Source: UBA3907 sp033810155
Lineage (GTDB): Bacteria > Bacillota > Sulfobacillia > Fermentithermobacillales > Fermentithermobacillaceae
Assembly: GCA_033810155.1 (NCBI GenBank)
Contig: JAPXKJ010000010.1
Location: forward strand, 1-33,969
Length of the DNA: 33,969 bases
Direction of reading: 5' to 3'
Shown: piece after piece, positions 6,907 through 15,725 of the stretch
Layout of the letters: the number at the start of each line of letters is the position of its first letter
Position numbering within the stretch: position 1 is the first letter of the stretch
Made by a program: the position numbers and the translations under genes
Notes under the pieces: model-generated
Told to the model about the DNA's origin: nothing
The model's database searches: none
Seen by the model: only the letters and a program-made list of their open reading frames with translations

Positions 6907-7581
6907 TCAAATTCTGTCTGCAATAATGTTTCTTGCCAACGCCCTTGTTTCCTCCACGACTTCTTGGCGCCCATCCATGGCAGTAGGCTTATCAACGCCT
7001 CTTACTAGAACTTTGCCCGCATATTCGAAATCAATGGCGTCATACCAGAATCTGGCACTTGCAGAGATGCCAGTGAACAAATTCTCTCCACGAGTCGCGC
7101 CACAGCACAAGAGCACTCCCGTACCTGGCTTATCCCGCCACTTTTCTTTGCGTATGTACTTCTTATTGTAGAATAATTGACACCGGTCGATAATGGCCTT
7201 AACATGCGATGGAACTCCATAGAAATACACAGGTGTTGACAAGACCAGAAGGTCCACGACCTTTAGTTTTTCATAAATGTCCCACATCGAGTCTTTCTGA
7301 ACACACTTACCGCTAACGCAAAAATCGCAACCTAAGCACGGCCTTATATTCCAGACATATTCATTTACCGAGCTCTCACCATTTGAATACCTGTGTATGT
7401 CCAACCCCTTCAGCATGCCGGTTTCTTCTGCCTTCCGTGAAACTTTGCTGCCATCAATCAAAACAATCTTCTCGACGTGCCAGTCTGAAGTGTTTGAGGT
7501 TAGTTCATCTACAAAAACATCCAACAGCTTTTCCGAATTCCCGTTCCGCCTGGCGCTACCCGCTATAGCAAGGACATCCAT
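6907..7581 (-). CDS. Iron-sulfur flavoprotein (flavodoxin-like, FMN-binding)
   Basis: The 224-residue protein begins with the flavodoxin-like FMN phosphate loop (VLAIAGSARRNGNSEKL). It then carries a compact cysteine motif C-x2-C-x2-C-x4-C at Cys82, Cys85, Cys88 and Cys93 (CLGCDFCVSGKC), which is the 4Fe-4S signature of the Isf family. The second FMN segment is VLSTPVYFYGVPSHVKAIIDR. Isf proteins act as electron carriers or reduce oxygen and peroxide in anaerobes. The ATG at 7581 is preceded by AAAGGAGG at nine bases; a farther ATG at 7620 lacks one. It starts 28 bases after the upstream mgtE stop, so it may be transcribed with the two mgtE genes, although a functional link to magnesium is not obvious. 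Confidence 0.88.
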   Translation of the reverse strand: MDVLAIAGSARRNGNSEKLLDVFVDELTSNTSDWHVEKIVLIDGSKVSRKAEETGMLKGLDIHRYSNGESSVNEYVWNIRPCLGCDFCVSGKCVQKDSMWDIYEKLKVVDLLVLSTPVYFYGVPSHVKAIIDRCQLFYNKKYIRKEKWRDKPGTGVLLCCGATRGENLFTGISASARFWYDAIDFEYAGKVLVRGVDKPTAMDGRQEVVEETRALARNIIADRI

Positions 7582-7609
7582 GTGCGAAAGCCTCCTTTGA
7601 GCTAGAATA

Positions 7610-9025
7610 TTACATCCCAAGATACACTTTGGCAGTAAAGAAATAGATGATTACCCCCAATATATCCGCGATTGACGCAACCAAGGGTGAGCTTGCCGAA
7701 GCAGGATCCCAGCCAAGTTTCATCAATGCAAAAGGAACCATAGCTCCTAAACAACTTACAGTAACCACGCTAAAGAACATAGCGATCCCAACAACCACGC
7801 CTATATCAAACCCTTGAGAAACCGTACCTACCCCCATAACCAACGCTCCGACTATGAGCCCAATGATACTCGAGACCGCCAATTCTCGAACAAAGACCTT
7901 GGGCCAGTCATGAAAAGTCACATCGCCCACGCCAATATCTCTTACCACAAGGACCGCAGACTGAGAACCGGCGTTTCCGGCACAGTCTAGAATCAGGGGA
8001 AGGAAGAACACCAAAGATATGGTGCTGGCGATCGCTCCCTCAAAAGACGACATTACCCCACCCGAAAGAAGGTACATCAGAGACAAAAGAACGAGCCAAA
8101 GTACCCTGCTTCGATATAGAACCAAAGGACTGGCATCGGCCAAACTCACCCTTATCGGCGAGACGCCGGCGCTTTTGTGGAAATCTTCGGTAATCCTTTC
8201 CGTGGCGACCTCAAGCACGTCATCCCCAGTGACAATTCCCAATAGTACCCCTTCAGAATCCGTAACCGGAAGGACCCATAAACCGTAACGCTGCATCAGT
8301 TCGTAGGCCTTCCTACGATCATCAAAAGCATTCACGCTGATAACAGAAGTCTTCATTATATCCCCTATCTTGGATTCAGGAGTCTCCAGAACAAGCTGCC
8401 TCAGCGAAACAGCGCCTATAAGCTTGCCGGCACTATCTACCACATAGATTATGCTCGCAGTCTCGCTATCTCTTCCCCATTGCCTCACATGGTCAAGGGC
8501 TTGGCCCACTGTCCAATCTGGAGGCACCGACAGATAGTCCGGGGTCATGAGACGTCCTACGCTTTTTTCCGGATATCCCAGAAGCCAGCGCACTTCCTCC
8601 AGATCTTCGGGGCTAAGCTGCTCTAGAAGCCTGGCAGTGACTTGGGCAGGCAATTCCTCCAAGAGCTCGGTCCTGTCATCAGGAGCAAGGTTCGCCATGA
8701 TATGACGAGCTTCTTCGTCGGTAAGGTCTCTTAAGAGGTCGTCTTGTTCAAACGGTTCTAGATACGCGAATACTTCCGCTGCTATTTCTCTTGGAAGGAC
8801 TCGGAATACTAAAACCCTGTCTCCTTTATCCAAGTCAGAAAGAAGATCGGCGATTTCTGCGATTGGCAGGTTTTCAACCAAATAATCCCTCAAACCATCC
8901 CAGTTTCTAGCATCTATGAGGCTTTTTATCACTCCCATTTCTACAGCCTCACCTACAGGAATAGGTTTGTCTTTTCTATCCCTGCCGCTTAGTGGCTGAT
9001 CACGGTCAAGATTCCTATGTTCCAT
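7610..9025 (-). CDS. mgtE: MgtE magnesium transporter, second copy
   Basis: This 471-residue membrane protein is a Mg2+ channel/transporter of the MgtE family. Domains in order: helical MgtE_N domain (about 35-140, with FRVLPREIAAEVFAYLEP and DDRTELLEELP), a pair of CBS domains (about 150-270, with VGRLMTPDYLSVP and VSLRQLVLETPESKIGDIM), and a C-terminal pore with about five membrane segments including CAGNAGSQSAVLVVRDI. The cytosolic domains of known MgtE proteins sense Mg2+ and close the pore. The start at 9025 has AGGAGG sites just upstream. It follows its paralogue by 58 bases. Confidence 0.95.
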   Translation of the reverse strand: MEHRNLDRDQPLSGRDRKDKPIPVGEAVEMGVIKSLIDARNWDGLRDYLVENLPIAEIADLLSDLDKGDRVLVFRVLPREIAAEVFAYLEPFEQDDLLRDLTDEEARHIMANLAPDDRTELLEELPAQVTARLLEQLSPEDLEEVRWLLGYPEKSVGRLMTPDYLSVPPDWTVGQALDHVRQWGRDSETASIIYVVDSAGKLIGAVSLRQLVLETPESKIGDIMKTSVISVNAFDDRRKAYELMQRYGLWVLPVTDSEGVLLGIVTGDDVLEVATERITEDFHKSAGVSPIRVSLADASPLVLYRSRVLWLVLLSLMYLLSGGVMSSFEGAIASTISLVFFLPLILDCAGNAGSQSAVLVVRDIGVGDVTFHDWPKVFVRELAVSSIIGLIVGALVMGVGTVSQGFDIGVVVGIAMFFSVVTVSCLGAMVPFALMKLGWDPASASSPLVASIADILGVIIYFFTAKVYLGM

Positions 9026-9083
9026 GTTCCTCCTAACCTCCTCTCGAGATTGACCCTATCCTATCCAATCTCACCCAACAGGG

Positions 9084-10475
9084 TCATAGGTTTAGGATTT
9101 GTGTAGCTAGTTCGAAATAGATCAAGATCCCTATGATATCGAGAATTGATGTTATCAATGGCGCGCTAGAAGTCGCTGGGTCAAATCCAAACTTTCTAAG
9201 CAAAAAAGGCATTATCATGCCAATAACTCCCCCAACCAATACGGTTACCGCGGTGCTTACGCTCACGACAACACCTACACCGAATCCACCCTGAAAGATC
9301 GCAGGCACACACACGAGTAATGCCACAGTGATCCCCAAACCGGCAGAAACAAGTGCCTCTTTCAGAGTAAGTCGAGGTAAATCCTCTAGATCGATCTCTC
9401 CCAATGCTATATCTCTCACGGCAAGTGTTGACGATTGCGACCCTGCATTTCCACTGCATCCAACGATAAGCGGCAAGAAAAACACAAGCGCTACTACTTG
9501 AGATATGGCGTTTTGAAACTGGGCCATAAGTTCAGCACCAACGAGGTCAACTAAGGCGAGAATAACGAGCCACCCGATCCTGCTTTTCAAGAGAACCCCC
9601 AAGCTTGATTGGAGATAACTTGTTTTGAGAGGTGAAACAGCTCCGGACTTGTGAAAGTCCTCAGTCGCCTCTTCGATAGATACGTCAAAGACATCATCAG
9701 CGGTAACGATCCCAACTAGGGTACCATCAGACGAAACAACAGGCAATGCATAAAGGTCGTACTTATCCATGACTCTGGCTGCTTCTTCCTGGTCATCAAA
9801 GGCGGACAGGTAGATCGGAGGGGTCGTCATTATATCTCGAACGATTTCGTCGGGATCGGCCAATATGAGCTGCCTCAACGATACTACCCCTAGTAATTTC
9901 CAGTCATCGTCAACTACATAAATAGCATCTACGGTTTCAGTATCTCTCCCTCTGCGTCTTACATGCAGTAAGGCCTGAGATACTGTCCAGCTCGGCCTCA
10001 CTGCAACATAGTCAGGAGTCATGAGCCGTCCTACGCTTCCTTCCGGATAGCCCAAAAGCATTCGAGCTTCTTCCATATCTTCTGGTTTTAGGAGATTCAA
10101 AAGCCGCTGCGTAACCTTGCCGGGAAGCTCCTCAAGCAACTCCGTTCTGTCGTCGGGACGCATAAGCGACAACAGAAGTTGTGTTTCATAGTCTGTGAGA
10201 TCTCTTAAAAGAGCGTCCGCATCTTCTGTTTCGAGTTCGGAGAAAACTTCTGCTGCCATCCTCCTAGGCAAACATCTAAAGAGCAGCACTCGGGTAGGCT
10301 TGTCCATCTCCAATAATAAATCGGCAATATCGGGCGCACGCCATTCAGCCAAAAGATTGCGCACAGCAGCCCAATTATGTGCAAGGATCATTGCTTTGAC
10401 CTTGGACACATCAGAGACAAAGGTGTCGGTAGAAGGATCTATCCGATTCAAGGGAATCGCCCCCTTCACTTGCAT
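9084..10475 (-). CDS. mgtE: MgtE magnesium transporter, first copy
   Basis: This 463-residue protein has the same architecture as the next gene: MgtE_N (FRCLPRRMAAEVFSELE, DDRTELLEELPGKV), CBS pair (VGRLMTPDYVAV, VSLRQLILADPDEIVRDIM) and a C-terminal membrane domain with GCSGNAGSQSSTLAVRDIAL. The two copies align along their whole length but differ at many positions, so the duplication is not recent. The ATG at 10475 has no clear ribosome site. A TTG at 10451 preceded by AAGGGGG is an alternative that removes eight residues. No canonical magnesium M-box was found upstream. Confidence 0.94.
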   Translation of the reverse strand: MQVKGAIPLNRIDPSTDTFVSDVSKVKAMILAHNWAAVRNLLAEWRAPDIADLLLEMDKPTRVLLFRCLPRRMAAEVFSELETEDADALLRDLTDYETQLLLSLMRPDDRTELLEELPGKVTQRLLNLLKPEDMEEARMLLGYPEGSVGRLMTPDYVAVRPSWTVSQALLHVRRRGRDTETVDAIYVVDDDWKLLGVVSLRQLILADPDEIVRDIMTTPPIYLSAFDDQEEAARVMDKYDLYALPVVSSDGTLVGIVTADDVFDVSIEEATEDFHKSGAVSPLKTSYLQSSLGVLLKSRIGWLVILALVDLVGAELMAQFQNAISQVVALVFFLPLIVGCSGNAGSQSSTLAVRDIALGEIDLEDLPRLTLKEALVSAGLGITVALLVCVPAIFQGGFGVGVVVSVSTAVTVLVGGVIGMIMPFLLRKFGFDPATSSAPLITSILDIIGILIYFELATQILNL

Positions 10476-10964
10476 TTCGCGAGAGTTAAATGATCTACAC
10501 TATTGTGACCACATAAAACACTTTGGAAGGAGGGACATACTTCGCGGCCTTATACCACACTAGATTCTTTTCGGATGAAGACACATCATTCTCCGGGCTT
10601 CAAGAAACTGCGCGGGAAAGTAGACCCTACTCCCTTGGTCACTCGATTTCTACTCGGTCCAGGGTCAGCGTTATCTTTGTCCACTTTCCTCACCTGCCTC
10701 TTTGCCCAGAATTCAAGACTTGTCTCAGTGTTTCACTGCAATGCCTATCTCAGTTTACTCTTACAGTTAGGTAAAATAAAGCTCAGTTTTTCAATTTTCT
10801 TCAATATGCTTTTCATCCATGCCCAGTGGAATTCCCCAGAAGGTTATATCTTCTTTCATCCCGAATACACCTCAAGGTTGGCATTTCTCTTTTGCGATAG
10901 CCGTTGCGCACTAGAACAATCAATCAACAAACAATGTACCCAAAAAAGAAAGGAGCGACATGAG
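10476..10964. other. Gene-free interval between divergent mgtE and M28 peptidase genes
   Basis: This 489-base stretch has no convincing gene. One plus-strand frame stays open from 10575 into the peptidase gene, but its translation is low-complexity and unlike any family, and it lacks a start with a ribosome site. The notable content is a nested inverted repeat at 10615-10689. No confident promoter was found for either flanking gene. Confidence 0.6.
10615..10689. other. Nested inverted repeat, possible structured leader RNA
   Basis: GGAAAGT (10615-10621) pairs with ACTTTCC (10683-10689), and inside it GACCCT (10623-10628) pairs with AGGGTC (10661-10666). The two perfect stems are separated by 1 base on one side and 16 on the other. 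On the minus strand it would lie in the leader of the mgtE pair; on the plus strand, before the peptidase. It does not match any riboswitch class I know. Confidence 0.4.
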
Positions 10965-12227
10965 GTGGCGTTTTGCGGCGAAAGATCAATGAGTTTTCTC
11001 AAAAAGATCGCGTTTACGAGGTGTGCAGGTACACCACAGGAACAACGCGCTGCTGAGATAATCTACGAGGAACTGAGGGCTTTAGATCTCAAACCTGAGA
11101 TTGAAGAATTCGACTTGCTGGCATACTCAGATGATGAGGGCCTGGTTGAAGTACTAGAACCGTATCAGGCCAGGTATGAAGCATCTGTTTTGGGTCTAAG
11201 CGGTACAACACCTGCCGAGGGCATTGAGGCACCCGTCAAATACGTAGAAACCGGGCAGCCAGAATATCTGCACGATGTAAGGGGAACCGTAATCCTTGCA
11301 AGCGAAGGAGGAGGGTTCAAGGGCTTTGAAAAAGCAAAACAAGAGGGAGTTGTAGGCCGGATTTTCATAGGCGGCGCAGGTAGAGATACTCCAAACATAG
11401 CGATGAACAGATGTATTAGGGATAAGCTGGGAACCCTTCCTACAGCATATGTGAAATACGAAGATGCGCTAGAGATGATAAAAAACGGTGCGCAGAGGGT
11501 ACGGCTCACAGTACTTCAGAACGAAGAATGGTCTGAATCCCGTAATGTGGTAGTAGACATACCCGGCACTTACGAGCCTAATGAAACCATCGTGGTAGGA
11601 GCTCACTTTGACAGCGTGTACAAGAACCAAGGAGCTCACGATAATGGAGCCGGGGCTGCTACCATCATGGAACTTGCCAGGCATTTCGCCGAAAACCCAC
11701 CCAAAAGAACCTTGCGATTCATCTGGTTTGGCGCCGAGGAGATGGGTCTTATGGGTAGTTGGGCCCATGTAGAAAAGCAAAAAGAAAGAACCAACAATTA
11801 CATATTCATGGTAAATGTAGATGTTGCAGGCGGAATAATCGGAAACAACTCCGGCTCAGTCATGGGTTCAGATAAACTGGTAAGCTATCTAGATGTGATG
11901 GGCTCGGAATTTGGCAGTGGACTCCGAGTTCGCCAGTCCATATATTCGGGTGACTGTATACCATTGGGGTACGAAGGCATCCCATCAGTTACCTTTTCTC
12001 GTGGAGGCGGAGCCACTGCATACCTCCACACCCCGGGAGATACAATCGAACATATTGACGCGGATCACCTTGCACTCCTCGGCGATATAGTCCTAGAATT
12101 CACTGAACGCATCACTAATGCGGGAAAATTCCCGTTCGACAAAGAGATCCCTGAGAAGATAAAGAAAGATATACGAGATTACATGGAAAGAGGTGGACGA
12201 ACGCCAGAAAACAAAAAGACAAAGTAG
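10965..12227 (+). CDS. M28-family zinc aminopeptidase with PA domain insert
   Basis: The 420-residue protein removes N-terminal amino acids from peptides using two zinc ions. The metal and catalytic residues are all visible: His214 and Asp216 (GAHFDSV), bridging Asp226 (AHDNGAGAA), catalytic Glu258 and ligand Glu259 (GAEEMGLMGS), Asp286 (VNVDVAGG) and His355 (AYLHTPGDT). A protease-associated (PA) domain lies at about residues 75-190. No signal peptide is seen, so it is probably cytoplasmic. GTG at 10965 is chosen because AGGAG lies nine bases upstream (10951-10955); ATG at 10989 would remove eight residues and also fits the family. It has its own terminator and is convergent with sbcC. Confidence 0.9.
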   Translation: MAFCGERSMSFLKKIAFTRCAGTPQEQRAAEIIYEELRALDLKPEIEEFDLLAYSDDEGLVEVLEPYQARYEASVLGLSGTTPAEGIEAPVKYVETGQPEYLHDVRGTVILASEGGGFKGFEKAKQEGVVGRIFIGGAGRDTPNIAMNRCIRDKLGTLPTAYVKYEDALEMIKNGAQRVRLTVLQNEEWSESRNVVVDIPGTYEPNETIVVGAHFDSVYKNQGAHDNGAGAATIMELARHFAENPPKRTLRFIWFGAEEMGLMGSWAHVEKQKERTNNYIFMVNVDVAGGIIGNNSGSVMGSDKLVSYLDVMGSEFGSGLRVRQSIYSGDCIPLGYEGIPSVTFSRGGGATAYLHTPGDTIEHIDADHLALLGDIVLEFTERITNAGKFPFDKEIPEKIKKDIRDYMERGGRTPENKKTK

Positions 12228-12237
12228 GAACACAGCT

Positions 12238-12281
12238 TAGCCCGTGTAGTTAAGCAATACTAAGTACACGGGCTACTTTTT
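12238..12281 (+). terminator. Intrinsic terminator of the M28 peptidase gene, overlapping the sbcC end
   Basis: TAGCCCGTGTA (12238-12248) pairs perfectly with TACACGGGCTA (12265-12275), followed by CTTTTTC. The second arm contains the sbcC stop codon (12273-12275), so the two convergent genes share the hairpin. Confidence 0.85.
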
Positions 12282-15200
12282 CGCCCCTACTACCTTAATC
12301 TGACTGCCTGTACCATCGTCCGCGGCAGGTATGACCTCTAGGTATGAAGGAAGTCTGTCTTTGAGTTCCTTAACATGGCTTATGACCCCTACCATCCGCT
12401 CTTTGTCCCTTATGCGTTCCAAAGCGTCCATTACTAAATCTAGTTTCGTGCTATCCAAAGTGCCAAACCCTTCATCAAGGAAAAAGAAGCCCAGAGGATA
12501 CTTTCCTTTGAGCTGAATGTTTGACGATAACGCTAAGGCTAGAGCTAAGGAAGTAAGAAAGGTCTCCCCTCCTGATAGGGTAGTTACCGATCGCCTTTCG
12601 CCACCGTTAAAGTCATCCCGCACCACGAATTCCAAACTATCCGATAGCTCCAAGGCGTATCTCTGCCCTGTGAGGCTGCCCAAAGTGATAGATGCTTCTC
12701 GAATCATGTCTTTTAGATGCTCCTGCGCAAGGAATTGCACAAATCGTCTTCCCGTCACCAGACTGAGCAACTTGAATGCCACGGCTCTCGCTCTTTCCAT
12801 CTCCTGACGCTGGGCCTCGAGTTCATCCCATCTCTTTCGCGTTTCCGCCAATCTTCTCAGGTCCGCATTTGCTACCGCTGCCTGCTCCCTCAATTCATTC
12901 TCCTTGGTCCTAACCACTTCTAAAGCCGCCATCGCTGCCTCAAAAACCTCCTGTGAGAATTCCCTTGAGTCGATTTTATCCCTCAAGTCCTTGATTCTTG
13001 CTTGCACTTCAATGCGGGCACCGTCATAGTCCTTTAACTCTCCTTGTATTCTACTCATATCTTGAGGCGAAAGGATGTGCGCTTTAGCCTCTTCTTCACT
13101 TTCAAATCCTGCGACGGCCAACTGCTCTGCCAAGTACCGCTGCAGACTGCACAAACTGGTCTGAACTTGTTCTTGGGCGGACTTTGCCGCCTGATGGTCC
13201 AGGCGTACCTTTGAAAGCGCCTCCTGAGCCGATTGTGCGAGTTTGACAGCATTCTCATAATCGTTTTGAATGGAATCAATTCTTGATACGGTTTCTTCCA
13301 GCAGTCCTTCCGGGTCTCTTTCGCCGCAGATATTTGATACGCTCTCTCTTAGGACTGTGATCTGAGACTGCAAGGCATTCAAATATCCAATTTCGGTTCC
13401 CCTATCTGCGCCTAATCTCCCCAATGCTTCTGTGACTCCCTGGGCTTTCTTCTGAATCGCCTCAATAGAGGCGCGGATCACATCCATTTTTTCTCTGATC
13501 TCTTGTCTCTCTATATCCTTTTTCTCAATGGCATGGACGCAATCAGTTAGGCCATCGATTAAAACTCTGAGAGTCTCTTCAACGCCAGGCACTTCAGGTT
13601 CACGGAGAATTCGATATGCCCGTGTCCGACCATCGCCAGTTAATTTCTCGTATATCTGCCCGATGACATCGGGTGCTAGGATTGGCTCTGCCTTGTGCAA
13701 AAACAAAGTGCATTTACAAACAAACCTATTGTATTCATCCCAAAACTCATCAAGCAGCTCCTTTTGATTCATCACTGCATTATCCCACAATTGTATGCAT
13801 CCCATCAGATTCGCGTACCACGTCTGAACGGCATCTAGACAATCTGATGCCAGTTCCTCGGCAGTTTGAGCTACAAAGATAATCTCGGCAGAGTCTTCGG
13901 ACACACTAGGCGCAGGATGATGCAAGGACCCACATACAGGGCAGGGTTTTCCATCCTCAAGCTCTCGAGCCAGCAAAGAAGTTTGGTGGCGAATAAGAGA
14001 TTCCTCTTTCTTAGCCCGACATCCCTTGAGAAGAGATTCGGCCTTCTTCTTTTCATTTTCTGCTATTTGACATAGGTAGTCTCTGTCAAATGAGACACAC
14101 AAGGCCATGTCACCCCAAAAAACCGGATCCGAGAACTTGTCGCCGTGTGAATAGCAGACGTCTTTTTCATCTAGATGGGACTTTTCACCAAGACATATAG
14201 GAATCTGCCCCATCGTTCCTTCCTTCAGCAAGAGATCGTCCAAAACTATCCGGCTCATTTCAAGTTCGTAGGTATCTGACAGGATATACCGGGAAGCCGA
14301 TATGTCAAATATCTGATTGAACACTTCTATGGCCATAGATTTGGACTCCGTCAAGGCTCGCTTCTTCTTAAGCAAGTCTCTCTCGATGTTCTCTACCCTA
14401 TCTATACTGGTCTTAAGATCCAGGTAGCACTGATATGCACGTCCTGTAGTCTCCCGCCATAGAGGCTCTACAGAAACTTCCGATTCGCTAAGTCCAAGGT
14501 CGCTTTGCTCCTGCAACAATTTTGAGAGACAACTATCTAGTTCTTGCTTCTTTCCGGTCTCCACCTCGATCTCTCTATCGATCTTCTCGAGAGACTCTGC
14601 CCTGCTGTCATAGCATTTCGTAAGGGTCTCCAGTTTCTTCTTTTCTTGGAGCGCTCGTTCAAGTTCATTTTTCTTATATAACAGGTTGGGAATCTCTTCT
14701 CCTTCGATAGACCGCTCTTTTTCCAAAGTCTGTTGTGCATGGTGATAGCCATCTTCTGCTTCTTTGAGTTTTTCCTCAAGTTGAGACAAGCGATCTCTTT
14801 TTTCCTGCGCCTCGCTTTGAACTTGGGAAACCTGAGCAATTTGGCTTATGAAAGGAGCCGCCTTGCCGGCACGTTCTATCACGGTACGCAGCTCACCTAT
14901 GCTCTTACTCTGAACATCAAGTCCTTCTAGCCGTTCCAATGCGCTTGTCATCTCGTCATATAGGTTCTTAAGCTCCAATTGCTCCCCATAGGCCGCCTCT
15001 GCCGCATTCAGACGCTCCTTAGCCGATTCAAGGTCTTTGGCAAGATCTTCTGCATGAACCCGAGCATTCTTTATGGCATCCGCAGAACAGTCGCCAAGTT
15101 CCAATTGACCTGCTTCGATTTTCGAGAGTTCAGTGCTATATGCTTCTGCCCTCTGTTTCGCCTTCGTTCTAAGTTCTTCCCCAAACCTCTCCAGCCCAAA

Positions 15201-15725
15201 AATGTTCTCTAGCATCTCGCCGCGTTCATTCGGCCTAAGCCTAAGAAACTGGTCGAATTTGCCCTGCGGTAGGACAACTGCGCGCAAGAAATCGTCGGCA
15301 CCGAAACCTAGAAGTTCTTGCACACACTCATCACTAGTTGCCGGTCGGTCGGCCAAGACTTCGTCTGTGCCTTCCACAGTAGCCGCACGCTTTATCACCC
15401 TCGCATACTTAGTCTTAACATTCTCAGCATCACCTTGAACGCGTTCAAACCTTCTCTGAGCGGTGTATCTCTGCCCTCCCAATTCAAACGTGAACGAAAT
15501 CTCAGCGGCAGATTCTAGCTGGTTTATGATCCCATATGTCTTACGAGGAGCCCTATCAACCGCTCCAAACAAAGCAAGAGTGATCGCATCGAGGATTGAA
15601 GATTTTCCGCTACCGGTAGGTCCGAATATGCCGAAGAGACCAAAACATCCTAATTCTTCAAAATCTATCTTTTGTCGTTCCCTGTAACTATGAATTCCGC
15701 TAAATTCTAAACTCACCGGTTTCAT
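12273..15725 (-). CDS. sbcC: SbcC, ATPase subunit of the SbcCD nuclease
   Basis: This 1150-residue SMC-like protein (Rad50 homologue) works with SbcD to cut DNA hairpins and process blocked DNA ends. Walker A is at residues 35-42 (GPTGSGKS). Two long coiled coils flank the zinc hook Cys595-Pro-Val-Cys598. The ABC signature LSGGETF and Walker B FFFLDEGFGTLD are near the C-terminus. The first arm runs to about residue 480, then an insertion (about 480-590) with little coiled-coil character precedes the hook. The ATG overlaps the sbcD stop as ATGA, which indicates translational coupling. It ends inside the terminator of the convergent peptidase gene. Confidence 0.97.
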   Translation of the reverse strand: MKPVSLEFSGIHSYRERQKIDFEELGCFGLFGIFGPTGSGKSSILDAITLALFGAVDRAPRKTYGIINQLESAAEISFTFELGGQRYTAQRRFERVQGDAENVKTKYARVIKRAATVEGTDEVLADRPATSDECVQELLGFGADDFLRAVVLPQGKFDQFLRLRPNERGEMLENIFGLERFGEELRTKAKQRAEAYSTELSKIEAGQLELGDCSADAIKNARVHAEDLAKDLESAKERLNAAEAAYGEQLELKNLYDEMTSALERLEGLDVQSKSIGELRTVIERAGKAAPFISQIAQVSQVQSEAQEKRDRLSQLEEKLKEAEDGYHHAQQTLEKERSIEGEEIPNLLYKKNELERALQEKKKLETLTKCYDSRAESLEKIDREIEVETGKKQELDSCLSKLLQEQSDLGLSESEVSVEPLWRETTGRAYQCYLDLKTSIDRVENIERDLLKKKRALTESKSMAIEVFNQIFDISASRYILSDTYELEMSRIVLDDLLLKEGTMGQIPICLGEKSHLDEKDVCYSHGDKFSDPVFWGDMALCVSFDRDYLCQIAENEKKKAESLLKGCRAKKEESLIRHQTSLLARELEDGKPCPVCGSLHHPAPSVSEDSAEIIFVAQTAEELASDCLDAVQTWYANLMGCIQLWDNAVMNQKELLDEFWDEYNRFVCKCTLFLHKAEPILAPDVIGQIYEKLTGDGRTRAYRILREPEVPGVEETLRVLIDGLTDCVHAIEKKDIERQEIREKMDVIRASIEAIQKKAQGVTEALGRLGADRGTEIGYLNALQSQITVLRESVSNICGERDPEGLLEETVSRIDSIQNDYENAVKLAQSAQEALSKVRLDHQAAKSAQEQVQTSLCSLQRYLAEQLAVAGFESEEEAKAHILSPQDMSRIQGELKDYDGARIEVQARIKDLRDKIDSREFSQEVFEAAMAALEVVRTKENELREQAAVANADLRRLAETRKRWDELEAQRQEMERARAVAFKLLSLVTGRRFVQFLAQEHLKDMIREASITLGSLTGQRYALELSDSLEFVVRDDFNGGERRSVTTLSGGETFLTSLALALALSSNIQLKGKYPLGFFFLDEGFGTLDSTKLDLVMDALERIRDKERMVGVISHVKELKDRLPSYLEVIPAADDGTGSQIKVVGAKK

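Noticed and set aside
10476..10700. Magnesium M-box riboswitch before the mgtE genes
   Set aside because: Only short fragments resemble it; the conserved GTTAGGTGAGGCTCC, the GACGCCAATGGGT-type core and the 3' GCTAAAGCTC segment are not present.
10575..10964. Plus-strand open frame that would add about 130 residues to the N-terminus of the M28 peptidase
   Set aside because: The translation has no resemblance to the family, no usable start with a ribosome site, and the family's N-terminus aligns with the GTG/ATG starts at 10965 and 10989.
10960..10992. Ten-codon ORF (ATG at 10960) whose TGA overlaps the ATG at 10989, resembling a coupled leader peptide
   Set aside because: The ribosome site equally serves the in-frame GTG at 10965, and so short an ORF is expected by chance.
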